Source: Leisingera methylohalidivorans DSM 14336 (lineage in GTDB: Bacteria > Pseudomonadota > Alphaproteobacteria > Rhodobacterales > Rhodobacteraceae). Taken from it: a DNA stretch of 64,000 nucleotides. Under the pieces are notes generated by a model that was not told where the DNA came from, ran no database searches, and worked only from the letters and a program-made list of their open reading frames with translations. Made by a program: the position numbers and the translations under genes. This document shows, one piece after another, positions 1 through 9,228 of the stretch (positions are counted from its first letter, which is position 1; every line of letters starts with the position of its first letter). The stretch covers positions 317,462-381,461 of the forward strand of contig NC_023135.1 in the NCBI RefSeq assembly GCF_000511355.1. The letters run 5' to 3'.

Positions 1-984
1 AGTAGAGCCAGGCGGGTAGGTGCCCTGCACGGTCTTGTTGGAGAGCGGGCGGTATTCGTCTTCGGTCAGCATCCGGTAATCGGCCACCGAAATGCCGCGC
101 ACGAACAGATTGGGGTCGAAACTGGGTGAAGAGCAGATCGCGCGGATATCGCCGTCTTCGCAATCGATCACCACCGCCGCCGCGCTTTCCCGGCCCAGCC
201 GGGCCTGCACATAGTTTTGCAGCTCTGCGTCAGTGGTCAGCTGCATGTCTGAGCCGGATATGCCCTCGCGCCGGTCCAGCTCACGCATCACCCGGCCGGT
301 GGCGTTCACTTCCACCCGCTTGGCACCGGCCTTGCCGCGCAGCACGTCCTCGCGCTTGGCCTCGAAACCTACCTTGCCGATCTGAAAGCGCGGGATCAGA
401 AGCACCGGCTCGGGGTCTTCCATCTTGCTCAGGTCATAATCCGAGACCGGCCCGACATAGCCCACCACATGGGCAAAGTCGCCAAGCTGCGGATAGACCC
501 GGGTCAGGCCGACCTCGGGCGTCACACCTGGCAGGGCCGGGGCGTTCACTGCCACCTTGGATATATCCTCCCAGCCGATCCGGTCGGCCAGGGTGATCGG
601 CAGGAAGGGCGGCGACCGGCGCATCTCGGTGCGGGCGCGCTCCAGGTCTTCGGGATCCAGCGGCAGCAGGCGCGACAATTTATCAATCACCGCCTCCACG
701 TCGCCGGCATCCTCGGGCACCACTGTAATCCGGTAGGACGGGGAGTTTTGCGCGATGATCAGCCCGTTGCGGTCGAAGATCTGCCCGCGGGCAGGCGGCA
801 GCAGGCGGATGTTGATCCGGTTTTCCTCGGCCAGCAGGCGGAACTCATCCGCTTGATCCACTTGCAGAAAACGCATTCTTGCCGCCAGCCCGCCTGCAAA
901 GGCCAGCTGCAGCCCGCCCAGCAGCAACGCGCGCCGGGTCATCTTGCCGTGCGAGACGTCCAGATCCTTGGAGTTGCGTTTCAT
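1..984 (-). CDS. mrdA: Penicillin-binding protein 2 (partial, N-terminal half)
   Basis: Transpeptidase of the elongation machinery that cross-links peptidoglycan in the periplasm. Only the first 328 codons lie in the window; the gene runs off the left edge. Visible are a short cytoplasmic N-terminus (MKRNSKDLDVSHGKMTRRAL), one membrane anchor near residues 18-35, the PBP dimerisation region with RGQIFDRNG near residue 65, and the start of the transpeptidase domain. The last residues read PPGST, so the probable nucleophile Ser327 of the SxxK motif is the penultimate residue seen and its lysine is off-window. The ATG overlaps the mreD stop as ATGA, so the two are translationally coupled. rodA is the expected next gene, outside the window. 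Confidence 0.93.
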   Translation of the reverse strand, partial: MKRNSKDLDVSHGKMTRRALLLGGLQLAFAGGLAARMRFLQVDQADEFRLLAEENRINIRLLPPARGQIFDRNGLIIAQNSPSYRITVVPEDAGDVEAVIDKLSRLLPLDPEDLERARTEMRRSPPFLPITLADRIGWEDISKVAVNAPALPGVTPEVGLTRVYPQLGDFAHVVGYVGPVSDYDLSKMEDPEPVLLIPRFQIGKVGFEAKREDVLRGKAGAKRVEVNATGRVMRELDRREGISGSDMQLTTDAELQNYVQARLGRESAAAVVIDCEDGDIRAICSSPSFDPNLFVRGISVADYRMLTEDEYRPLSNKTVQGTYPPGST

Positions 985-1520
985 CGGCGGCTCATCAGGG
1001 TTTCGGCTTCGGACGGGGAGAGTTTACGGACGCCCAGAATAGTCTGGCTGACCCAAACTGCCAGCGGATAGGCGAGGATGGTCATCACAATCTGGATCAC
1101 GGTCAGGCTCAGCGGCGCCTGTTCCACGCCAAACACCACAAGAACCAGCCGGTTCAATGTGAAAACCCCGGTCAGGGTCACGCCAGCCGCCAGCCATTCG
1201 CTGGCGAATGTGCTTTCCCGTTGCGGCGCCGCGCGCCCTTTCAGGTATTCGCAGGCCAGCACCGCCAGCAGCGCCAGCAATCCGGGCGGGCGCTGGAACA
1301 GAAAATCCGCAAGCAGCATGACCAGGGCAATCGACAGCGCGGGCACAAAGTCGGGCCGCCGCAGCGACCAGGTCATGGCCAGCAGCAGCAGGAAATCCGG
1401 CGGCGCCCAAAACCGAGGCTCGGTGTTGAGCGGCAGCAGGTGAAAAAACATGATCATCAGCGCCAGCCCTGGAAAGGTCAGGCGCATGGTCCAGATCCGG
1501 GCAGGCGAAGTGTTAGCCAT
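981..1520 (-). CDS. mreD: Rod shape-determining protein MreD
   Basis: Small polytopic inner-membrane partner of MreC and MreB in the elongasome. About 179 residues, nearly all hydrophobic segments, with the short family-typical loop RFWAPPDFLLLLAMTW. The chosen ATG (MANTSPARIW) lies inside the last codons of mreC, an 8-bp overlap. The frame stays open further upstream but that part lies within mreC. The stop overlaps the mrdA start (ATGA). MreD is poorly conserved, so the call rests on topology, size and its place between mreC and mrdA. Confidence 0.9.
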   Translation of the reverse strand: MANTSPARIWTMRLTFPGLALMIMFFHLLPLNTEPRFWAPPDFLLLLAMTWSLRRPDFVPALSIALVMLLADFLFQRPPGLLALLAVLACEYLKGRAAPQRESTFASEWLAAGVTLTGVFTLNRLVLVVFGVEQAPLSLTVIQIVMTILAYPLAVWVSQTILGVRKLSPSEAETLMSRR

Positions 1521-2454
1521 TGCCCGCCTCAGCCGTTCCTTCAGCGCTGCCGTCTCCCAGCCCTTCAGGCCGCGGCTGCGGAATCGGATCACCCGGGGCT
1601 GCACCGACCAGCCCGCCGGGATCCTGGATCACTTCGGTTCCGTGATGGCGCAGCACCCGCAGAAACTCCAGCCGGCTGTAATCGGCGGACAGCCGCACCC
1701 GCATCCGCCCCGAGCGGTCCTTGGCCACCTGGCCGATCAGCAGGCCTGCCGGAAACACCGAGCCGTCGCCGGAGGAAATCACCCGGTCGCCGGGCCGCAC
1801 GAGATCGGGGTTTTCCAGAAAGCTCAGGACTGGCGCGGCGCTGTTGTCGCCGGTGACCAGCGCGGTCTGGCCGGAGGGCTGGATGGCAGCCGGAACAGCG
1901 CTGGCGGCGTCGGTCAGCAGAATAACACGCGCTGTGTCGCGCCCGGTACCGGAAATCCGGCCCACCAGCCCGATCCCGTCCATCGCGGCCCAGCCGTCAT
2001 GCACCCCGTCGCGGCTGCCCACATTCAGCAGTACCGACTGCCGGAAGGGGGAACCGCTGTCGGCCATCACAACCCCGGTGATATAGGTCAGCTGCGGGTC
2101 CAGCCGCACATTGTTGAAGTCCAGCAGCCGGGCATTTTCCTGCTCCAGCTGCAGCGCCGCCTCTTTCCAGGCCCGCATCTGGCGCAGCTCGCTGCGCAGC
2201 TCGCGGTTCTGCTCGGCAAGCCGCTGATAGCTTTGGAAATCGCGCACCAGGTTAATAGCGGCGGTGACTGGCACCATGGCCCAATCCATGCTGGGCACCA
2301 CCCGGTCCGCCACCTGGGCGCGGAAACGCTCCACCCGCGGGCTGTCGATCCGCCAGACAATAAAAACTGCAGCCAGGCACAGGCACAGCACCGCTGTCAG
2401 CAGACGCCGCAGCGGGGTTGCATAATCGTCGCGCTGTGACTTGTCTTTGGCCAC
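1513..2454 (-). CDS. mreC: Cell shape-determining protein MreC
   Basis: Bitopic inner-membrane protein that links cytoplasmic MreB to the periplasmic PBP2/RodA machinery. 313 residues: a short basic N-terminus, one membrane segment near residues 15-35, a coiled-coil stretch near 65-110 rich in Glu, Arg and Leu, then the MreC beta domains (ITGVVMADSGSPFRQSVLLN, NVGSRDGVHDGWAAM). The C-terminal tail from about residue 290 is Pro, Gly and Glu rich and probably disordered. It follows mreB by 65 bp and overlaps mreD. Confidence 0.95.
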   Translation of the reverse strand: MAKDKSQRDDYATPLRRLLTAVLCLCLAAVFIVWRIDSPRVERFRAQVADRVVPSMDWAMVPVTAAINLVRDFQSYQRLAEQNRELRSELRQMRAWKEAALQLEQENARLLDFNNVRLDPQLTYITGVVMADSGSPFRQSVLLNVGSRDGVHDGWAAMDGIGLVGRISGTGRDTARVILLTDAASAVPAAIQPSGQTALVTGDNSAAPVLSFLENPDLVRPGDRVISSGDGSVFPAGLLIGQVAKDRSGRMRVRLSADYSRLEFLRVLRHHGTEVIQDPGGLVGAAPGDPIPQPRPEGLGDGSAEGTAEAGNG

Positions 2455-2519
2455 GTCTCTCCTTCCAGCCGCCCCTCCAGCCCGCAGTCAGCCGATGCCG
2501 TTTTGGCGGGCAGGGGCTG

Positions 2520-3593
<1,074 letters not shown>

Positions 3594-3785
3594 TTATACC
3601 TTAGGCGACTCCCGGAGGAGCCGCCTGCACCAACCTTATAAGCGGCAGTGCAGGACCGCGAAAGGGCGTATTATGGTGAAACAGCGCCTTTCCGCCAAGT
3701 CCACGGTGTCAATACCGGCTTTGTCCTGGCGGCAAGGCCGGGACTGGCACAGGGCCTTGCCTGGGCCGGCAGCAGCGGGGCCAGG

Positions 3786-4568
3786 TCAACTGGAGAAAAT
3801 CCGCTTCATTTCAGTATCAAAATGCGACCAGGTCAGGCTGGCGCTGTTGCCGGCATAGCCCTCATAATACGACTTTCCGTTGGACGTCGGCAGCCCGGCC
3901 CAGATCTTGGCCAGGTTCAGCATGAAGGTCTTGCGCGGCATTTCTGCCTTCAGGAATGCGCTGTAACCGGCTTCTTCGATCAGCTGATGCGCCAGACGGT
4001 CCTGCAGCTCGGGCGAAAACCGCGCCTGCGGCTTCACGCCCTGATGTTTGACCAGCCGCCGGAATGTTGCGGGGATCAGCTGGTAGCGCCCGATGGCATG
4101 GGGCTGTCCTGGCGTTGCATTGATCCAGGCGTTGATCTCGGCAACAGTCATCTGGGTAGGTTTCTTCGGCGGTTTTCGTTTGGCGCCAAGCTGCACGGCA
4201 TCATAATTCGCCTTGCCTGCTTCGGCGCTGGCGATCAAAGACAGCAGCTGGCTTGCGCTTGGCGGCGTTCTGAGGGCCGGCGCAAACAGGCTGCCGCCGC
4301 TGCGGCCGCGGAACAGGCTGGCGGCACCGGGATCAAGCGACACCGCACCCCGGCCGGTGGCCGCTCCGGGCAGGGTATCGGGCAGCAGGCTGGCGATTGC
4401 CTGCGGTGCCGGGCCCGGCGCGGAACCCGGTTGCGGGGCAGAGGCTTTGTGCAGGAAGAACTGGTTGCCGACCAGCGAATAGCCTTGCGCGCTGACCGCT
4501 GCCGCTGCGCACAGCAGCATGGCAAGAAATGTAAGGAAGAGGGCAACGGCGCTCGTTCTGAAGGGCAT
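3786..4568 (-). CDS. Secreted lysozyme-like (GH104-type) protein
   Basis: About 260 residues. The N-terminus (MPFRTSAVALFLTFLAMLLC) is a clear signal peptide ending near AVSAQ. A Pro, Ala and Gly rich linker follows, then a C-terminal domain resembling phage lambda R-type muramidases and GH104: a candidate catalytic Glu in LLSLIASAEAGKANYDAV, the fold motif AIGRYQLIPATFRRL, and later RLAHQLIEEAGY. The likely role is periplasmic peptidoglycan cleavage, which would fit the adjacent elongation operon, but activity is inferred from fold motifs only. An alternative ATG four codons upstream exists. Divergent from rlmJ with a 120-bp gap. Confidence 0.72.
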   Translation of the reverse strand: MPFRTSAVALFLTFLAMLLCAAAAVSAQGYSLVGNQFFLHKASAPQPGSAPGPAPQAIASLLPDTLPGAATGRGAVSLDPGAASLFRGRSGGSLFAPALRTPPSASQLLSLIASAEAGKANYDAVQLGAKRKPPKKPTQMTVAEINAWINATPGQPHAIGRYQLIPATFRRLVKHQGVKPQARFSPELQDRLAHQLIEEAGYSAFLKAEMPRKTFMLNLAKIWAGLPTSNGKSYYEGYAGNSASLTWSHFDTEMKRIFSS

Positions 4569-4688
4569 AGGAACCTGCATTCTGCGGTATCTCGACAGGC
4601 TGCAGTCTGCCGTGTCGAGGTTGAGATTCCGTTTATCCTGCGGCCGCAGCCCCTTCCGCCCTGCGGGAATTGCCGCTAGAGGGGGCCT

Positions 4689-5483
4689 ATGCTCTCCTAT
4701 CAGCACATATACCACGCCGGGAATCTGGCTGACGTTCAGAAGCACGCGCTGCTTGCCTGGACACTGGCCTACCTCACCCGCAAGGACAAACCGCTCAGCT
4801 ATATCGAGACTCATGCCGGCCGGGGCCTCTATCAGCTGGACGCGGCAGAGGCGGTCAAGACCGGCGAAGCCGAACAAGGCATCACACGGGTTCTGGCGGA
4901 CCATGGCCTGGCAGCGGATCACCCGCTGCACCACGCCCTGACGGAAACCCGCAATCAGCATGGCGGGGCGGCCTATCCAGGCTCGCCGCTGGTCGCCGCC
5001 TCTTTGCTGCGCCCGGGCGACGCGCTGCATTTTGCCGAGCTGCACCCGCAGGAAAACGCAGCCCTGCGTGCCGCGCTGAGACCCTGGAAGGCCAAAGTGC
5101 ATCAGCAGGACGGGTTTGAGCTGGCCATGTCTCTGGCGCCGCCAACCCCCCGCCGCGGCCTCATTCTGATTGACCCCAGCTACGAAATTAAAACCGACTA
5201 TGCCCGTATTCCCGGTATCATCGGCCAGCTGCACAAGAAGTGGAATGTGGGGATCATCGCTTTGTGGTATCCGATCCTCAAGGACGGCGCCCATACACAG
5301 ATGCTGACGGCGCTGGAGGCGCAAGGCCTGCCTGGCGCGTTGCGCCACGAGGTCTCCTTTCCGCCGGTCCGTGACGGGCACCGGATGATTGGCAGCGGCA
5401 TGTTTGTGGTCAACGCCCCCTATGGCATCGAAGAAGAGGCCGCCCGGCTGTCGGCGCTGTTCGAAGGGATTTCCCGCAAGTAA
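4689..5483 (+). CDS. rlmJ: 23S rRNA (adenine(2030)-N6)-methyltransferase RlmJ
   Basis: SAM-dependent methyltransferase that N6-methylates A2030 of 23S rRNA (E. coli numbering). 264 residues. The N-terminal family signature MLSYQHIYHAGNLADVQKHA is intact. The SAM-binding segment YIETHAGRGLYQLD and the catalytic motif LILIDPSYEIKTDY (a variant of the N6-adenine D/NPPY motif) are present, as is the late motif RMIGSGMFVVNAPYG. The ATG follows a purine-rich AGAGGGGG at a suitable distance. Monocistronic as far as can be seen. Confidence 0.95.
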   Translation: MLSYQHIYHAGNLADVQKHALLAWTLAYLTRKDKPLSYIETHAGRGLYQLDAAEAVKTGEAEQGITRVLADHGLAADHPLHHALTETRNQHGGAAYPGSPLVAASLLRPGDALHFAELHPQENAALRAALRPWKAKVHQQDGFELAMSLAPPTPRRGLILIDPSYEIKTDYARIPGIIGQLHKKWNVGIIALWYPILKDGAHTQMLTALEAQGLPGALRHEVSFPPVRDGHRMIGSGMFVVNAPYGIEEEAARLSALFEGISRK

Positions 5484-5578
5484 CCGCGCACCGCCCGCCT
5501 CTCCATTGAAGGCCGACTGCGGTATTTAAGTGGATTTCGGATCTCCGCAGGCTAGAATTCTGGCAGAAGGAGTGCCGA

Positions 5579-7315
5579 ATGGAACGCAGGCTGGCCGCCG
5601 TGCTGGCGGCGGATATGGTTGGCTACAGCCGCCTGATGGACGCGGATGAGCAAGGCACGCTTGCCCGTTTGCGGACCCACAGGATCGAGCTGATCGACCC
5701 TTCGATCGCCAAAAACCGCGGCTCCATCATCAAGACGACCGGCGACGGGATGCTGGTGGAATTCGCCAGCGTGTCGGATGCAGTGGGCTGTGCCGCCGAG
5801 GTGCAGGGCCGGATGCGCAAGCGCAATGCGGACGTGGCGCCGGACCAGCGCATTCAGTTTCGGGTCGGAATCAACCTTGGTGACATTATCTTTGAGGACG
5901 GCGACATCTACGGCAGCGGCGTCAATGTGGCGGCCAGGCTGGAACAGACGGCTGGCGCGGGGGAGATCTGCGTGTCCGCCGCGGTCTACGGGCAAGTGCG
6001 CAACACGTCCGGGTTGCTGTTTGAGGATCTGGGCGAGCAGACCCTGAAAAACATTTCCGAGCCTGTGCGGATTTACCGTTTGCTGCTGGGCGAGGAGGTG
6101 TCCGCCGCGTCACCGGAGGGCGCCGGCAGGCCGGCGTCGGTGGTGAAGCCTTCGATTGCGGTGCTGCCCTTCGCCAATATGAGCGGAGATCCCGATCAGG
6201 AATTCTTTGCCGACGGGCTGACAGAGGACATCCTGACCGAACTCAGCCGCCGCCATGAGCTGTTCGTGATCTCGCGCAACTCGACCTTTGTCTACAAGGG
6301 GCAGGCGGTGAATGTGCGCGAGGCGGCGGAGAAACTTGGTGCCCGCTACATCGTCGAAGGCAGTGTGCGCAAGGCGGGCAACCGCCTGCGGGTTACCGTG
6401 CAGCTGATCGACAGCCGCAACGACTCCCATATCTGGGCGGAGAAATACGACCGCGGCCTGGATGATATCTTTGCGATACAGGATGAGGTGACCTCCTCCA
6501 TCGTGGCGACCTTGCCAGGGCGGATCGAAGCCTCGCAGCAGGATGAAGTGGCGCGCAAGAAACCTTCAAGCCTTGCGGCTTATGACTGCGTTCTGGCCGC
6601 CAAGGTGCTGCATCACCGCAGCACCCGCGAGGACAATGCCGAGGCAATGAAGCTGATCGGCCGGGCGATTGAGCTGGATCCGGAATACGCGCATGCGCAC
6701 GCTTGGCGCGGCTGTATCCGCGGCCAGGCTTGGGGCTATGGCTGGTGCGACGATCGCGACGCGATGCTGGCGCTGGCCAGCGAGTCGATCGAAAAGGCCG
6801 CGGCAATGGATGACAACGACGCGGATGTGCACCGTCTGATGGCGGCGCTCGGGATTGTCCGCAACGATTTGGAGCGGGCGCGCTACCACCAGGAACGGGC
6901 CCTGGCGCTGAACCCGAATTACGACCTGTCGGTGGTCCAGATGGGCGAACTGCTGACCTGGACCGGCCGGCCGGAAGAGGGCGCTGAGTGGATCGAAAAG
7001 GCGATGCGTCTAAATCCGCATTTTCCGGCCCGCTTCTGGAGCCATCTGGGCAAGGCGCATTTCACCGCCCGGCTCTATGAGCAGGCGTTGTCCGATTTCA
7101 TGCGGCTGCCGGCGCTGGATGCCGTTCAATCGGCACTGGTGGCCGCCAGCCATGGCTGGCTTGGCAATCTGGAACAGGCCGCAGCATACGCAGGCCACGT
7201 CCGCGAGCAGGATCCGGCGGCGGACATTCCCGCCTTGCTGGCCGGACTGCATTATGGCCGCAGCGAGGACGCCGAACATTTCAGCGAAGGGCTTCGCAAG
7301 GCCGGGTTTGATTAG
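5579..7315 (+). CDS. Class III adenylate cyclase-type protein with TolB-like and TPR regions
   Basis: 578 residues in three parts. Residues 1-165 are a class III nucleotide cyclase domain: RRLAAVLAADMVGYSRLMDA carries the first metal-binding Asp, KTTGDGMLVEF the second, and RVGINLGDIIFEDGDIYG the transition-state region. Residues about 190-330 contain a TolB-like N-terminal domain (SIAVLPFANMSGDPDQEFFADG) followed by GARYIVEGSVRKAGNRLRVT. The rest is TPR-type helical repeats with Ala and Leu periodicity. No membrane segment, so probably cytosolic. The SD GAAGGAG sits upstream of the ATG. Such proteins are common in Rhizobiales and Rhodobacterales but the signal they read is unknown. Confidence 0.88.
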   Translation: MERRLAAVLAADMVGYSRLMDADEQGTLARLRTHRIELIDPSIAKNRGSIIKTTGDGMLVEFASVSDAVGCAAEVQGRMRKRNADVAPDQRIQFRVGINLGDIIFEDGDIYGSGVNVAARLEQTAGAGEICVSAAVYGQVRNTSGLLFEDLGEQTLKNISEPVRIYRLLLGEEVSAASPEGAGRPASVVKPSIAVLPFANMSGDPDQEFFADGLTEDILTELSRRHELFVISRNSTFVYKGQAVNVREAAEKLGARYIVEGSVRKAGNRLRVTVQLIDSRNDSHIWAEKYDRGLDDIFAIQDEVTSSIVATLPGRIEASQQDEVARKKPSSLAAYDCVLAAKVLHHRSTREDNAEAMKLIGRAIELDPEYAHAHAWRGCIRGQAWGYGWCDDRDAMLALASESIEKAAAMDDNDADVHRLMAALGIVRNDLERARYHQERALALNPNYDLSVVQMGELLTWTGRPEEGAEWIEKAMRLNPHFPARFWSHLGKAHFTARLYEQALSDFMRLPALDAVQSALVAASHGWLGNLEQAAAYAGHVREQDPAADIPALLAGLHYGRSEDAEHFSEGLRKAGFD

Positions 7316-7334
7316 GCTGCCTGCCGGGAAAACG

Positions 7335-7363
7335 AAAAAAGGGCGCCGCACAGGCACCCTTTT
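7335..7363. terminator. Bidirectional terminator between cyclase and leuA
   Basis: Stem AAAGGG-c-GCC / GGC-a-CCCTTT with one C-A mismatch and loop GCACA at 7348-7352. An A-run precedes the stem and a T-run follows it, so it can serve both convergent genes. Confidence 0.75.
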
Positions 7364-7387
7364 CCGGTTTGGCTTGGAAGAAAGGGA

Positions 7388-8986
7388 TCAAGCCAGATCC
7401 TTGTAGGAAATCTCGCGTGTATCGGCGCCTTCGCCAACCCGGCCGCGGCGTACGATCAGGCGGTTCAGCGCGTTCACATAGGCCTTGGCCGAAGCCACCA
7501 CCGTATCGGTGTTCGCGCTTTCGCCTGTGGCGATGATGCCGTCTTCCTCCAGCCGTACTGAAACAGTTGCCTGTGCGTCGGTGCCCTCGGTCACCGCGTG
7601 CACCTGATACAGCTGCAGCCGGGCGGTGTTCGGATAGATCATGCGGATCGCCTTGAAGGTGGCATCAACCGGGCCGTCGCCCTCGGCGGTCTCGGTGACG
7701 TCCTTGCCGTCGATCTCCATCTCGACTGTAGATTCTGCCGGGCCGCCGGTGCCGCAGACCACTTTCATGGAAACGATCTTGAGGTAGTCGTTCTCGGCGT
7801 CCACACCGGTGCGCATCAGCGCGATAAGGTCGTCGTCAAACACCTCTTTCTTGCGGTCGGCCAGTTCTTTGAAACGGACAAAAACATCCTTCAGCTGGTT
7901 GTCACCGACTTCATATCCAAGGTGCTCCAGCTTGTCGCGCAGCGCAGCGCGGCCTGAATGTTTGCCAAGCGGCAGGGAAGTGCCGGAGAGGCCCACGTCC
8001 TCGGGCCGCATGATTTCAAAGTTTTCGCGGTTCTTCAGCATCCCGTCCTGGTGGATACCGCTTTCGTGGGCAAAGGCGTTTTTTCCGACAATGGCCTTGT
8101 TCGGCTGCACCACAAAGCCGGACACGGTCGAAACGCGGCGCGAGATATGCATGATCTTGGTGGTGTCGATACCAGTGTGCCAGGGCATGATGTCATTGCG
8201 CGTTTTAAGCGCCATCACCACCTCTTCCAGCGCGGTGTTGCCGGCCCGTTCGCCAAGGCCGTTGATGGTGCATTCGATCTGCCGCGCACCGCCGGCAACT
8301 GCCGCCAGCGCGTTGGCGGTCGCCATGCCCAGATCGTTGTGGCAATGGGTGGCAAAGACCACTTCATCCGCGCCCGGTACGGTTTCGATCAGGCGCCTGA
8401 TCAGGTCGGCGCTTTCCATCGGCGCGGTGTAGCCCACGGTGTCGGGGATATTGATGGTGGTGGCGCCGGCCTTGATGGCGATCTCAATCACCCGGCACAG
8501 ATAGTCCCACTCGGTCCGGGTCGCATCCATCGGCGACCACTGCACGTTGTCCACCAGATTGCGGGCATGGGTGACCGTTTCGTGGATCTTGTCGGCCATC
8601 TCGTCCATGGTCAGGTTCGGGATGGCGCGGTGCAGCGCCGAGGTGCCGATGAAGGTATGGATCCGCGGCTGCGCGGCCTTGCGCACCGCTTCGGCGCAGC
8701 GGTCGATATCCTTGAAGCTGGCGCGCGCCAGGCCGCAGATCACGGAATTTTTCGAGCGTTCGGCAATTTCGGACACCGCGCGGAAGTCGCCTTCGGAGGC
8801 AATCGGGAAGCCGGCCTCGATGATGTCCACGCCCATCTCGTCCAGAAGGCCGGCAATCTCCAGCTTCTCGTCATGGGTCATGGTGGCACCGGGGCTCTGC
8901 TCGCCGTCGCGCAGGGTGGTGTCGAAAATCACGACACGGGATTTGTCGCCGGAGTTCGGGCCGGTAATCGGGGAAGTGTTGGTCAT
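7388..8986 (-). CDS. leuA: 2-isopropylmalate synthase
   Basis: First committed step of leucine synthesis: condenses acetyl-CoA with 2-ketoisovalerate. 532 residues, full length with the regulatory domain. The TIM-barrel signature DTTLRDGEQSPGATM is near residue 22 and ATHCHNDLGMATANALAAV near residue 212, both with metal-binding residues. The C-terminal LeuA allosteric domain begins around residue 400 (VSMKVVCGTGGPAESTVEME). A candidate leucine leader peptide with a stable stem-loop lies in the 188 bp upstream, which suggests control by translation-linked attenuation as well as feedback inhibition. Confidence 0.97.
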   Translation of the reverse strand: MTNTSPITGPNSGDKSRVVIFDTTLRDGEQSPGATMTHDEKLEIAGLLDEMGVDIIEAGFPIASEGDFRAVSEIAERSKNSVICGLARASFKDIDRCAEAVRKAAQPRIHTFIGTSALHRAIPNLTMDEMADKIHETVTHARNLVDNVQWSPMDATRTEWDYLCRVIEIAIKAGATTINIPDTVGYTAPMESADLIRRLIETVPGADEVVFATHCHNDLGMATANALAAVAGGARQIECTINGLGERAGNTALEEVVMALKTRNDIMPWHTGIDTTKIMHISRRVSTVSGFVVQPNKAIVGKNAFAHESGIHQDGMLKNRENFEIMRPEDVGLSGTSLPLGKHSGRAALRDKLEHLGYEVGDNQLKDVFVRFKELADRKKEVFDDDLIALMRTGVDAENDYLKIVSMKVVCGTGGPAESTVEMEIDGKDVTETAEGDGPVDATFKAIRMIYPNTARLQLYQVHAVTEGTDAQATVSVRLEEDGIIATGESANTDTVVASAKAYVNALNRLIVRRGRVGEGADTREISYKDLA

Positions 8987-9057
8987 GCTGGTGTCTCTTG
9001 TCTCTGTCCTAGGCCCTTTGGGGCATCATAAGCCTTCGATGGCGCGCGTGCGGCAAT

Positions 9058-9094
9058 CCTCTGAGCGGGCGCGCCGGAAGGGCACGCTCAGAGG
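9058..9094 (-). promoter_or_regulatory. Stem-loop in the leuA leader
   Basis: Perfect 10-bp stem between 9085-9094 and 9058-9067 (RNA sense CCTCTGAGCG / CGCTCAGAGG) with a 17-nt loop that contains the palindrome GGCGCGCC. The 5' arm covers the last Leu codon and the stop of the upstream leader peptide, the geometry expected if ribosome position controls folding. No U-run follows, so it is not a classical intrinsic terminator. An upstream segment of the leader, CTCTGCGCGCC, can pair with bulges to the loop and 3' arm as an alternative fold. Confidence 0.6.
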
Positions 9095-9174
9095 CGGGCT
9101 AGGATCAGTAGGGCGCGCAGAGCGGCACCGCGGGACGCGGCGGCGGCAAGGGGGATATCTGCGCAAATGCTCAT
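9088..9174 (-). CDS. leuL: Candidate leucine leader peptide (28 aa)
   Basis: A 28-codon frame ending with Leu-Leu-Ile-Leu-Ala-Arg-Leu just before TGA. The Leu codons near the end include CTA twice, which is rare in this GC-rich sequence, plus CTG and CTC. The stop codon lies in the 5' arm of the 10-bp stem at 9058-9094, and leuA starts 101 bp after the stop. There is no Shine-Dalgarno: a -10-like TATAAAT ends 7 nt before the ATG, so the transcript would begin at or within 1-2 nt of the start codon, making it leaderless. trpL of Sinorhizobium is a known leaderless attenuator peptide. The symbol is by analogy. Confidence 0.65.
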   Translation of the reverse strand: MSICADIPLAAAASRGAALRALLILARL

Positions 9175-9181
9175 GCAGAGG

Positions 9182-9188
9182 ATTTATA
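9182..9188 (-). promoter_or_regulatory. Putative -10 element of the leuA leader transcript
   Basis: TATAAAT on the minus strand. With a 17-nt spacer the upstream hexamer is CTTTTC, which matches 4 of 6 bases of the alphaproteobacterial -35 CTTGAC. It lies in the gap after the MocR gene stop. Confidence 0.5.
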
Positions 9189-9228
9189 CAGAGGCAATTG
9201 TAAATGAAAAGCCCATAGGCAGAGAATT

